64,000 nucleotides of DNA from Lonicera japonica (taxonomy: Eukaryota; Streptophyta; Magnoliopsida; Dipsacales; Caprifoliaceae). The position numbers were made by a program, and so were the translations under genes. The stretch lies in assembly GCA_021464415.1 (NCBI GenBank), contig CM038468.1:33344969-33408968 (forward strand). The letters run 5' to 3'. Under the pieces are notes generated by a model that was given only the letters and a program-made list of their open reading frames with translations, did not search any database and was not told the origin of the DNA. Below, piece by piece: positions 33,932 through 45,271 of the stretch. Position 1 is the stretch's first letter. Each line of letters starts with the position of its first letter.

Positions 33932-35584
33932 TGTTGGTCGGATTTTAACCCTAGAGGGGGGTAAATAAGGTTTTCGAAACTTAATGTGGAATTAAAAAGT
34001 TTCAAGAAAAGTTTTAAGAATAAAACTTTAACTCAACTTATATCAGGGAAATATGCAAAGCAATCAATCTCAATCTCAAGAACAATCAACAAATATAAAT
34101 GCAAGTAAATAAAGAGTTTGAGTTAGAAAGATTAAACCATATGAGCCCAAGTCATTTTGTTCTCGCGGTTTGGTTGTTTAGACAGTACATCTACGCTCAG
34201 ATAGTGCCCTCAAGAAGTTCCACTAAACCCAATTTTTCTTTGGGTGAAAATCAAACCTTTATAAGTGTAATCTTTCTTACTACACTCAACAAGTGTTGTT
34301 TTTCTCACAACACTCAATATGTGTGATTCTACTCACCACACTCAAAACAAGAATTAACATTCTTGCTATCCTATGAGATAAACCTCTCACAATTGATGAA
34401 TAAAGATTGTCTGGTGATTCACACCAATGAACAATAACTCTCAAGTGTATTTGAAGATTACAAATGAAGCTTACACTAGAGTTTTTAAAATTGATCAAGA
34501 CAATATAGCTCAAAATGATGAATATGATCAATGAATGATTTGAATCTATTTAATCTTACTGGATGATGAATATAAAGTATTAGAATGGATTAAAGTAGGT
34601 AAAAATGAGTTTAGAACCTCCTATATATAGCCCTTAAGTCAATATACCCATTGGAGGGTTTTAAGGAAAGTTGTTGCACAAGATAGGGCAAAAATCACTG
34701 TTCCAACAGCTAGTTTTTGACCAAGTAGTCGACTCCATCAAGGACCACGTAGTCGACATGCCACTGGTTTGTTTAGAGAGATAGCTGCAGACAGCCAATT
34801 TTATCCTATTTGTTTTGATCATATCTCCAAATCCAGCCGTTGTCATGCTCAAATTTTGGAAATAAGCACTATAAGATGTTGGCTAGCTACTGCTAAAATT
34901 TTAGAATGATTGGAGTCCAGGAAGGCCTCCATCAGACCATTAAATCAAAATTGCGCAAAAATCGAGGAAATCTAAAATGTGGGAAAATAAAATTTTTTGC
35001 TTGAAAACATAAGGAGGCTAATAAAACATGTTCCAAACATGTTTAAGAGTATTAAAACAATAATTTAGGCATTAAAACATTTTGGGAAAGTTTTGATAAA
35101 ATATAAGCCTCGGAGTCATTTTGTAAGATTAATTTGATGCAATTTAGCAAGCTAAATAAGACGTATGATGCATGATTAATATTTGAGCTATAGAGATTGA
35201 TCAATCAAGAAACTTTACATAAATTCTGAGCACTCACTCAATTATCGCATTAATGAGTCTTCGAATGTTTTGATTTGTTTCTTCAATTTGATTTTCACTT
35301 GAATCATTTGCCTTGAAGCTTTTCAAATATTTCTTTGATCTTTGTTCTTCATGAATTGCATTGTTAGCATATGTGATGAGATTGATTTTCTTTGTCTTGT
35401 CCAATGTATTTTTGACTTGATCGGATATAGTTTTAATGATCCTTATAATGTGTCAAGCTTCCTCCATGCTTTTCTTGAATTTGTAAGATAATGAACTATA
35501 AACTTATTTTAAAACACATGCTAAACTACACATGATTAAGCTATTGTTATTATTAAAATAAGATTAAGACCTTCTAGGTCAACA
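33932..35584 (+). mobile_element. Solo LTR, 1,653 bp, copia-like
   Basis: It starts TGTTGGTCGG and ends CTAGGTCAACA. Flanks are aaaag (33927-33931) and aaaat (35585-35589). The related, uninterrupted sequence at 38945 reads aaagaaaagtttatcgaaaa, which joins the two flanks and proves an insertion with a 5-bp duplication (one later change). No gag-pol. The start with ACCCTAGAGGGGGG recalls SIRE-type copia LTRs; this is inference. Confidence 0.78.
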
Positions 35585-36858
35585 AAAATTTTATCGAAAA
35601 TTGTTGGTATTCTGTGTAGTTTATTGAAATTGGAATTGAAAAGGTTAAGCCATAAATAAGAGTAATATATAGAACGACGAAATTTTTCCCTCTAGCTTAT
35701 CTCGTGTCATTACTTTATTGTTTTGGAATTAGCATTTATACCTTTCAAGTATTATTAATTTATAACATAGAAGTGTGAATACATTATGTTTTTGTTATAT
35801 TGGCAATTGTTCTTCATTTTTTTATTCTTCTTTGTAGCATAATTTATCTTGAAATTCATCAATTTGTTACTTTTCATAATGGAATTCCATGCATTAGGCT
35901 TATTGTATTTTCTTTGGCATGTGAAGATATAATCCAATTGTGATTTGTATTCAACACCAGTTGAATTTACTGGTATAAGTATAATCGTATAAAAAGTATG
36001 TAATAATTGAAGTGATTATTTTGTGAGAACTATTTATAGACTAGGAAAACTCTACTCATTAAGAGTTCAACTTAAAATAAAACACTTTATATTGTTCATC
36101 ATGTTAGAGTTTAATCAGAATAAAACCACCTGTATATATATATATATATATATGGTTAATGAACATAGATATCCATATTTTTTATGCTCACAATCACATG
36201 TGTCTAAGGTACACCGTAAAACCTATAAACTTATATCACTATTTAGAGTTTATATAATTAAATCCATAATTTGGTCTCAATCTAATGAGACAGCAAGACA
36301 CGTTTGGATTTAATTGTAGAATCCACCATCCACCTCAGTCGGGTCTGGTAAGAGATTCATTAGGTAACTTGAGTTCGGATTTACCAATTATCTCTATCTA
36401 TGATAGATCATTTATATAGGTTTATTAAAACACGGCTTATTGCCATCTCTGTGATAAAAAAATTTAGTTCATGACTTTGCAATTTTATTGTGTAATTTTT
36501 TAAATATGTAATTTTTTTAATGTATATTTCGGATTGTTGTTCAGACACATTTTTTTCCAATCTTAATATGTTTATGTTGTTAATATATTTTATGTCTATG
36601 TGCCTTCAAAACAGTAACGGCCTGTTTTCAATAAAAGTGATATGTGATTTAAACTTGTAAGTAGTATTTTTTTTTTTCAGAACTTCGAGCGTTGGCATTT
36701 ATTGTCACTTCGGCCTTTAAAATCCTATTCATTTTATTTTAATATTCGAAGTTTGAATCGACTCTCCCTTTTTTTTAACTTAGATGTCGCGTCATTTATT
36801 TTGAATGAAAAATCTATTTTTGGACTAAACATCCATGTACTACATATAGGGGCAAAGT
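35585..36858. repeat. Duplicated AT-rich block with MITE remnant
   Basis: Positions about 35590-36250 match 38960-39260 (tcgaaaattgttggtatt, aaaactctacycattaagagttcaactta). A left-truncated copy of the GGGATGGCAA MITE lies at about 36280-36460. A TA microsatellite is at about 36130-36152. No gene. Confidence 0.6.
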
Positions 36859-37260
36859 CACGGGCGGAGTTATATAAGGGTAACTGGGGGCGAGCACCCC
36901 CACTTAGTTTTTATTTTTATTTTTTAAAATTATTATGGGGTATTGTTTGAAAAAAAAATATATATATATAAAGGGTAGCTTGCTCAAAAAAATGGTTCAA
37001 AACAACATGCATATTAATTATCCATTGGTATATTTACTTGTCAAGTTGGCCCTACTCTTACCTATTGTAACGGCAAGTGTTGAACGAGCTTTCTCTGTAA
37101 TAAATATCATCAAGGGTGTACTACGCAACCGAATAGGAGATGAATTTATAAATAATTGTTTGGTAACATACAATGAATAAGAAATTTTTAACAACATTGA
37201 CAGAGAAGAAGTGTTGCAATACTTTTAAAATATGAAAAATCGTAAAATGTTGTTGTAATT
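36859..37260 (+). pseudogene. hAT transposase C-terminal (hATC dimerisation) fragment
   Basis: The frame at 36935-37180 encodes YPLVYLLVKLALLLPIVTAS followed by VERAFSVINIIKGVLRNRIG. The pattern of LLPIxTASVERxFSxxxxIKxxLR(N/S)R is the hAT C-terminal dimerisation region. The left edge at 36859 (cacgggcggagtt ... actgggggcgagcaccccc) resembles the end of the hAT MITE at 8229, and the sequence after the stop (gaagaagtgttgcaatac) matches its interior. Everything upstream of the hATC part, including the DDE catalytic core, is missing, and no right end was found. Confidence 0.75.
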
Positions 37261-38280
37261 TATCACATCAATGATTTATTAAATCAGTGGTTGAAATTTT
37301 GTTAAAATAAGCTAGATAAATTTTGGACCATTGGATGTGTTAAAACATCTGATCAAAGAAATTAACAACTTTTTATCTCTTATTCCACCAATTTGCTTTC
37401 ACTTTTTTTATCATTAACTTCTTTTTAAAATTTAAAATACATTAAATTTAAATACACTGATCGAGATCTATAAAATAAGATTTATCATGATTATAAAATT
37501 ATGTTTAAAACTAAGATTCATGAAAAACTATTGTTACCCACTTTTTCTTCATTTAACTTGCATTCAAATTATTTTACTGTCAATTTAAATTAATGTCAAA
37601 CCTAGATGCGGCCAAATTCTTCTGTTAATTTAGAGATAATTTTTTTTTAATATTTTACAAACTTAAATAGTTTTTAAAAAATTATATACTTTTTTTATAC
37701 GATGTTACTGAGAATGATATTAGATGTTTAAAATTAAAATTCTAGAAATATATAATATTGTTGTACTAATAATTTTCCATTTTATTGACAACATGACAAG
37801 TAACTCTTTTTAAAAATCGCATTTAAATTTTTGAATATAATAGTAAATGATTAGGGATGGCAAAAGACTCTAACCTGACTCTAATGAGACGGCAAGATGA
37901 GTTGGGTTTAATTGTAAAATCCACCTCAATCGAGTCTGGTCGGAGATTCATTAAGTAATTCGAGTACAGATTTATCAAACCATATCTATCTATGATAGAT
38001 CATTTATGTTGGTTTAGTAAAATACGGCCTATTGCCATCCCAGTGATAATAATTTTTAATTCATGACTTTGCAATTTTATTGTGTATTTTTTAAATATAT
38101 AATTTTTTTAATGTATATTTTGGATCGTTGGCTAGATACTTTTTTTTCTCAATCTTAATATTTTTACATTATTAATATTTTTTTTGTTTTCATGTCGTTC
38201 GATAGAATTTTTCAATAAAAGTGATTTATGATTCAAACTTTATTTACTAATATATATATATATATATATTTCCTTAGAAC
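37261..38280. repeat. Segmental repeat copy 1, with MITE
   Basis: Positions about 37290-37800 match about 39640-40150 in order and direction (agctagataaattttgg, gagatctataaaataagat, aaaactattgt). It contains the MITE at 37854-38041 and an AT microsatellite at about 38252-38270. No gene. Confidence 0.7.
37854..38041. mobile_element. Short MITE with GGGATGGCAA ends, three copies in window
   Basis: Left end GGGATGGCAA, right end TTGCCATCCC, 188 bp, with an internal tgagacggcaagatgagttggg block. A partial copy lies at about 36280-36460 and an inverted copy at about 41060-41230 (tgacaataggccgtatttta ... acccaactcgtttt). The class is not certain; the ends resemble hAT. Confidence 0.6.
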
Positions 38281-38471
38281 TTCAAGCACCGAAATAAAGT
38301 AAAAAAATGGATGGAAGGATCACATGTCTAATACTAATTTATTGGCCGTTGGCAATTTATTGTGGCCAATAAATGTCAGGGCAATAAATATCTAAAAATC
38401 ACATGTCTGGCCGGAGCTAAAGAAAAAGTAATTTTCAAAAGTATAATTTATAATTTTCAAAAGTAATATCT

Positions 38472-38756
38472 GAGTCATTAAAAATTTATCCCCTTGAAAT
38501 TTATCTATTTTTGCACTTTAATCCGTGAAGTTTAATTTGCATAACTCACATCCTTAAAGTTTGAATCTGATTTCACTTTAGTCCAAAATTCTAGTAAACC
38601 GTTAGACTTTTGCCATTGTTTCTGTTTAAAAGTCTAACGGTTTGGACTAAAGTGAAATCAAATTTAAACTTTAAGGATGAGAGTTATGCAAATTGAACTT
38701 TATGGATTGAAGTGCAAAAGCGGGTAAACTTTAAGAGGGTAAATTTTTAATAACTC
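38472..38756. mobile_element. Mutator-like MITE with long inverted repeats
   Basis: Nearly the whole 285 bp folds on itself: the left arm (gagtcattaaaaatttatcc ... cactttagtcc) is the inverse of the right arm (ggactaaagtg ... taaatttttaataactc), arms of about 110-130 bp. It is flanked by a perfect 9-bp duplication gtaatatct (38463-38471 and 38757-38765), the Mutator length. It encodes nothing but could be transcribed into a hairpin RNA. Confidence 0.9.
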
Positions 38757-38799
38757 GTAATATCTAGACAAACTTACGGAATATGCATAATTTGTAATT

Positions 38800-40200
38800 T
38801 TCAAAAGTAATTCTAATTAATAATAAAATAGCAATTTAGCTTTTGTGCTGTATATGATCGATTTGTGTTTCTAAAAATTAGGTTTCTCCAATCAAATATC
38901 ACCTTTTTATTTTTCATAACTCAAAAATGAATGCAAGAAGTTAAAGAAAAGTTTATCGAAAACTGTTGGTATTTTGTGCACAAATTGGAATCGAAAAGAT
39001 CAAGACGTAATTGAATTGATCATTTTGTGGGAGAATGGATCAAGTTATTTATAGAACGGAAAACTCTACCCATTAAGAGTTCAACTTAAAACAAAACATT
39101 TTTATATTGATTATCAATATATTTGTTTGTTTAGCCAATAAAACTATGAAGTTATCCATATCTTTCAAGCTCGAAATCACATGCGGCTAAAGTACACCGT
39201 TAAACCATAAACTTTATATCACTTTATAAAGGTTATATAATTAAATCCATAATTTGGTTTCAATCACTAGTCCAAATTTTGTGACCCTTTCATATTAAAT
39301 CAATAGTAGCCCATATTTTCTTACAATAATCACGTGTATTGGCATTATATTGTAGCAATGTTCTCCGAGATTCATTTTCTTCTATTGAAAAATATAAATA
39401 GTATTTAGTCATGGATTATTATAGTTATTTGACAGGTCTAACTAGGCGTGAGTGTGGGTATATTTACCATAATAAATTATACTATGATATTATTTACTAT
39501 AAATTAATAACAACATCAACAGAGTATCATATTCAACATTTGTGTAGTTCATAGTGCAATATTTCAAGAATTATGTCCAAAAATGGTATAGGATCAATAT
39601 ATATTATAAGGAATAAAAACATCACATCACTGATTTATTAATCAATGGTGGAAATTTTGCTAAAATAAACTAGATAAATTTTGGGTCGTTAAATGTGTTA
39701 AAACATCAAATTAATGAAGTTTACAAAAAATAAAATAAAAAATTATCTTATTTATTTCACCGATCTACTCTATGTCACTTTTCTTTCTCATCAACTTCTT
39801 TTAAAAATTTAAAGTACATTAACTTTAAATGAGATCTATAAAATAAGATCTATCTTGTCTATAAAATTATGTTTAAAACTAAAATTCATGAAAAACTATT
39901 GTAACCCACATTTTCTTCATTTAACTTGTATTTAGATTATTTTTACTATCAATTTAAATTGATGCTGAAACCATATGCGGCCTAATTCTAACGTTAGTTT
40001 TAAAAAAATATTTAATATTTTACAAACTTATAGTTTTAAAAAAAGTATATTATTTTTCTATACGATATTACTAAGAATGATATTATATGTTTATAATTAA
40101 AATTTTGGAAATATATAATATTGTTGTATTAATAATTTTCCATTTTATTGATAACATGACGAGTAACTCTTTTTATAAGAACGGTATTATTTTCACCCCT
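38800..40200. repeat. Segmental repeat copy 2
   Basis: Its first part (about 38890-39260) matches 33.87-33.93 plus 35.59-36.25 kb without the solo LTR; its second part (about 39640-40150) matches 37290-37800. No gene. Confidence 0.65.
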
Positions 40201-40282
40201 AAATGTGTTACAAACACCCTTTCCAGGATTTAATTAAAAACACATTTTAATACTCCCCTTATTTATCACCAACACTCCCCTC

Positions 40283-40492
40283 CATTGCCTGATATTAGGC
40301 AAGGACTTAGCAACACATTCTCCCCATTTGAGCCGAGTTTATGTAAGTGCATTCACTTTTTATTAGGCGAGCCTTATTTGAACAACACTTCAGCATTTCA
40401 TTGTCTGATGTTAGGCAAATTTTTATCAACAAACGCTCTTCATGTAGGTCGAATGTATGTAACTACACTTACCTCTTATTAGACGGATCTTA
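40283..40492. repeat. 116-bp unit in two diverged copies
   Basis: attgcctgatattaggcaa at 40283 and attgtctgatgttaggcaa at 40399 start two related units; both end with a ttattagRcgRRcctt-like block. The origin is unknown. Confidence 0.55.
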
Positions 40493-41244
40493 AGAAACAT
40501 TAGTGATAATAAATTTATCATAAAACAATTTTTGTGATAAGATAAATATTTGTGATAAATATAAGTGATGTAAATAATACCACTCTAAAAAAATGGCACA
40601 ACATCAAAATTAAAAGGAAAAAGAGATGCAACTCAAATTTTAAGTATTAAAATAAAATGAATAGAATTTTAAAGATCGAAATGAGAGTAGAAGCAAACTT
40701 CATGTGATTGATCCTTTGTTGCATTGATCCTTTCTAAAAGACGCTCAATAAATGCCAACACAAGGGTCAGTCATTAAAGTTTGTCCTTTTTTTTATTATT
40801 TTTGACTTTGGTGGTTGAAGTTCGTAAGAAAAAAAATATATTTTATTATATAAGATATAAAACGCATATCACTTTTATTGAAAAATAGGTAGCCACTGTA
40901 TCGAACATTATGATGACATAAAAAATATTAATAATATTAAAATTGAAAAAAAAAATGTTTGTTTGAATATCAACCCAAAATATATATTAAAAAATTACAA
41001 ATTTAAAAAATCATACAACAAAATATTAAAGTCATGAATTAAATTTTTTTATTCTTGGAGTGACAATAGGCCGTATTTTACTAAATCCACATAAATGATC
41101 TATCATAATTCATAAATAGAGATTGTTTGGTAAATTCGGATGTGGGCTACTTAATGAATCACTGATTAGACTCGACTGGGGTGGATTTTACAATTAAACC
41201 CAACTCGTTTTGTTGTCTCATTAGGTAGACTCTTGTGTATTTTG
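40493..41244. other. AT-rich upstream region of the NLR gene
   Basis: No gene. An inverted copy of the GGGATGGCAA MITE lies at about 41060-41230. The block about 40720-40770 shares caataaatgccaaca with 51545. Confidence 0.45.
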
Positions 41245-41480
41245 TTAATCAATGAATTTTAAATAAGTAATTTGTTAAAATTATTATAAAACACTGTCAA
41301 TTAAATATTTATTTATAATAATATGTTAAAATATCATGTACTATAAATTTAATTTTGTACGATTTCATAAAAAATTATAATTTAAAAATATACTGTAAAG
41401 TTAACTTTACAATCCTTTTAAAATTTGGTTAAATATATGTCTTTAATTTACAAAAATATTATTCAGTAATTTTTTTTTTA
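41245..41480. repeat. Direct repeat flanking the NLR gene, left copy
   Basis: It matches about 45970-46210 in the same direction (taatttgttaaaattat, caattaaayayttatttataataatatg, aatatactgyaaagttaact). A weaker third copy lies at about 49590-49670. Confidence 0.7.
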
Positions 41481-41707
41481 TCTAAACGAAAATAAGTACC
41501 TATTAAATACGCGGAAATTTTTGGTACGACAGCAAGGAAATAAGCTAAAAGTGAATAAATGAAAAGCAGAGGGATGTCAATTCTCAAGTAAAGAAACAAA
41601 TGATATTATTACTTAAAGAAATGATATAGATAGAGCTCCTCATCCTCATATATTGCATCAAATCAAATATAATTGAGAGTTCACAATTTCAATTCTCACA
41701 AAGAAAA

Positions 41708-44700
41708 ATGGCCGAGCTGGTTGTTAAGTTTGTTGTTGAAAAATTTGGAGAGCTGCTGATTAATGAAGCAGGATTCATGTACGGAGTGCACAATCAACTT
41801 GAAGCGGAAATGAGGCGGATGCACTGCTTCTTAAAAGATGTCGATGGACGACATGAGGAGAGCGCGACTCTCCAAGACTTGGTGATAGAGATAAGGAAAG
41901 TCGCTTACGATGCTGAGGACGTGCTTGAACTTTTCGCATTCAAAGTTTCGTCCAGGAGGAGAAGAAACGTCCTCTTGAGATTTGCTTGCATCTTCAATGA
42001 AGGAATCGCCATCTACATGGTTGGCTCAAAGATAGACAGAATCAAAATCAAAATCAGCAGTCTCACTGCAAGTTTGCGAGACTATGGCATAAGAGCCGTA
42101 ATGGAAGGAGGAGAAGGTCCAAGCTCTAGTCACGAAAGACTAAACCAGGTAAGGAGGTCTTATTCCCATTTTATGGAAGAGGATTTTGTGGGATTTGATG
42201 AAGACATCAAGACATTGGTAGGGGAATTGGTCAATCAATGCACAGATCGTCGAGTTGTTTCCATTTTTGGCATGGGTGGTTTGGGAAAGACCACTCTTGC
42301 TATGAAAATTTATCATCACCCCGACATCAGACGCCATTTTAATAGTTTCGCTTCGGTTTGTATCTCCCAGAAGTGGGAAAAGATGGATGTTATAAAAGGA
42401 ATCCTAATCAAACTTAGCCCAGAACGGAAGTCAGAGATCAAAGAAATGATAGAAGACGAATTAGCAGGGGAACTTTGTCAGATCCAACAGCAGAAAAAAT
42501 GTTTGGTGGTTCTTGATGACATTTGGGACAATGATGTTTGGAATGCCTTACGACAAGCCTTCCCATATGGATACACTCGTAGCAGAATATTGCTCACCAC
42601 GCGTAAGAAGGAAGTGGCTTGCCACATTGATCCAATTGCTTTTCTGCATCCACTGAGGTTACTAAACAGAGAAGAAAGTTGGCAGTTGCTAGTGAAGAAA
42701 GCATTCCCAGGAAGAAGAGATACAGGTAAGTTCATAACCCAATGTTTCTAAAAGGCAATAGGCGCACCTAGGGTGGCCATTAAGCCTTTGAGCGTCTAGG
42801 CACTAGGCGCTCATTGCTTTGAATTATATATAGGTAATACTAGTGTAATGCAAAATCAGATGAAACGTAGTCACTAGGTTCAATTCACTAAAAAAAAAAT
42901 ATTGGAGCAAAGGTTCCCATTCACTTGAAACTATCAATATTTCGAGCAACGATAAATATGCCTGTGAAAAAAATAAGAAAGAAAGAAAGAAGCTACAATA
43001 GAAAGAAAAAAGGAAGAAAGTTCAAGATAAGGTTGAGCAAATAATGTTTATTCCCTTCCGTTCTCTTAAATCACAATGTCTTTTTTTAACAAAAAAAAAA
43101 TGGCTGCTCTTAAAATAAAGAGAGAAAAAAAAAAGAAAAAGAAAAGAAACTCGTTTATCTGCGTAGCCCGCCGAACACATTTAAGCAGCCGCCTAATTCA
43201 TCCAGAGATTAATCAAATGCCTAAGCCCAGTCTAGAGCCTAGGTGCTGCTTGGGCACCGCCTTTAGTAACACTTTTATAATCCCGTTAAAATATTAGTTT
43301 AAGGTGGTTTTTGTTTATACCTCCTAATGTTCAATGGAAGTCTATTCAGCATTAAACAGTAAAACTGGTGTTTGTTTTCTCACCTCTTAATGCTTGATTA
43401 AATTAAAATTTATCATTCAACGTTAAGAAGCAAGCCATGTGTTGAATGCTTAATTTTTACTTTAATGATTATTTTTTCCCTAATGTTGCCCCTGTTCTTT
43501 CTATTCGTTAATTATTGATGTATACCGTAATGACAAGGTTTAAATCGAAAAATGTGATCTATTCAACCTTCGGACCCAAATAAAATCAAACATATTTCTT
43601 ATATCAAAGTTCTGTTCAGTATTAAAAATGCAGAGTTATTCAGTTTTCAACATCCAGAGGTTAAAAAACAAACATTCCCTAAAAAAAAATTTGTGAGTAA
43701 TTGGTTACGATCACCTCGTATTCTCATTAATTAGCTGCCTATCAAACAAACAATCTGCATCAATTTTATTCTTAAGTTGTCATTCATTCTTGTTGTCTAG
43801 AGCGTAGAGTTGAAACTCAGATGGAGAACAAAGGGAGGGAAATGCTACAACCATGCGGGGGTGTACCACTTGCTATCGTTGTGCTCGGGGGACTATTGGC
43901 CAATAGACATACCTTAAATGAATGGGAGAGAGTACATCATAGTCTTGGTCGGTATTTGATGGGGGAAGGCATCGATAGTCAAGATCAAAGAATTAAACAA
44001 GTGCTTAATTTAAGTTACGACGACTTGCCATATCAATTGAAGGCTTGTTTTCTTTATATGGAGAATTTCCAAGAAGATTATACTGTGAGCATCGAAAAAC
44101 TATGTCTTTTATGGATTGCTGAAGGAATGGTAGATCCTAAAGAGAAAGCGGAAGGAGAAACAATGATGGATGTAGCAAAACGGTATTTGGGTGAACTAGC
44201 ACAAAGGAGCATGGTCCAAGTTGAATCACCAAATGACGAATGGCGGCCGGTAACATGGGATTCAGAGGAAACTTGTCGTCTTCATGACCTCATGCGAGAA
44301 CTATGTCTCTCAAAGAGAAAGGGGGAAGATTCTCATTCACATGGAAATGTACACGATTCATCTTCCTCGTCAACGGGTATCACTAAAACACGTAAACTTG
44401 CCATTTATTTCGGATTGCGAATAGATTTACCCAATCTCAAGGAATTCAAATTGCTTAGAGTTTTAGATTTCGAGGGGTTTGAATTTCGTCAAAAGAGTAT
44501 ACCAAAGGGAATTGGGAAACTAATCCACTTGAAGTACTTGAGTTTCAGAGACTGCTGGGAGTGCAAGTTGCCATCATCAATAGGCAACTTGCAATTCTTG
44601 CAAATCCTTGATATACGTGGTGCAGGTGTTTCTATACCGAATGTATTGTGGAAGTTGGAAAGCCTAAGTCATCTATATCTTCCTAATACTATTCGCAAAA

Positions 44701-45134
44701 ATGAAAACTTAATATTGGATGGCTTGAACCGTCTAGAGATATTGGAGAATTTTGATACAAGAATATGTGTCCCGAAAGATCTCCTTACATTGCCCGAATT
44801 GCGAAATTTAAAAGCAATAGTTAGGGTGGGGTGTATGGAGGAGACGGAAACAATCATCAACTATCTAAATGCTACTTCACACCAATTACAATGTACATAC
44901 CTTCATTTTATACTTGCTTCTCAGGAAGAAGAGCCCTTTCCTGTCTCAAGAAAAGTGTTTACGATCCATAGTCTTGAGAGGCTGGAGCTAGCAGGGAAAA
45001 TAGGTAACTTGCCAGAATATTGTCAGGACCATTTCTCCGCGAGCCTCACCAGAATATCCTTACAGAGCTCTGGACTTACAGAAGACCCAATGACAACGCT
45101 AGAGAAGCTCCCAAACTTGAAATTTCTTAGATGA
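41708..45134 (+). CDS. CC-NB-LRR (CNL) disease resistance protein, two exons, truncated LRR
   Basis: Intracellular immune receptor of the RPP13/RPP8-like CNL type. Exon 1 is 41708-42725, exon 2 is 43801-45134 (donor ACAG|GTAAGT, acceptor gtctag|AG; phase 1), 783 codons in all. The start sits in aaaaatggc. Visible order: Rx-type coiled coil with an EDVID-like YDAEDVLE (residues 67-74), P-loop GMGGLGKTT (188-196), kinase-2 CLVVLDDIW (265-273), RNBS-B RILLTTRKK (293-301), GLPL-type CGGVPLAI (358-365), MHD-type LHD (500-502), then leucine-rich repeats from about 535. The conserved LHD and intact P-loop suggest the switch part could work. The frame ends at TGA (45132-45134), yet LRR-like sequence continues in the same frame, so the LRR is probably shortened by a nonsense change. 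Family members usually have 850-950 residues. Confidence 0.92.
42740..43274. mobile_element. hAT MITE inside the NLR intron
   Basis: Left end CAATGTTTCTAAAAGGC, right end (reverse complement) AAGTGTTACTAAAGGCGG. Both subterminal regions carry GGCGC/CTAGG/GCGCC-type words (gcgcacctaggg; gagcctaggtgctgc). Flanks tcataacc (42732-42739) and ttataatc (43275-43282) match at 6 of 8. It makes up half of the 1,075-bp intron and begins 14 bp after the donor. Confidence 0.6.
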
Positions 45135-45271
45135 GGGGTTGAAGCGTATGTTGGAAACGAAATGGTTTGTTCTGCTGGGGGTTTCCCTCAACTGCGACGT
45201 CTAAATTTGTTGGGGTTGAGCAAATTAGAGAATTGGCGAGTGGATGAAGGAGCTTTACCCCTTATTTCTTC
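45135..45271 (+). pseudogene. In-frame LRR remnant after the NLR stop
   Basis: In the NLR frame the sequence continues as GVEAYVGNEMVCSAGGFPQL, then RRLNLLGLSKLENWRVDEG, up to ALPLIS, at which point AT-rich repeat begins. These are typical late LRR sequences of CNL proteins. So one stop codon plus loss of the true 3' end removed the C-terminus. Confidence 0.8.

Noticed and set aside
42140..42735. Minus-strand frames over NLR exon 1
   Set aside because: Shadows of the NLR coding sequence.
43076..43297. 73-codon frame in the NLR intron
   Set aside because: Starts in A-rich simple sequence and ends in the MITE; no splice logic links it to the NLR.
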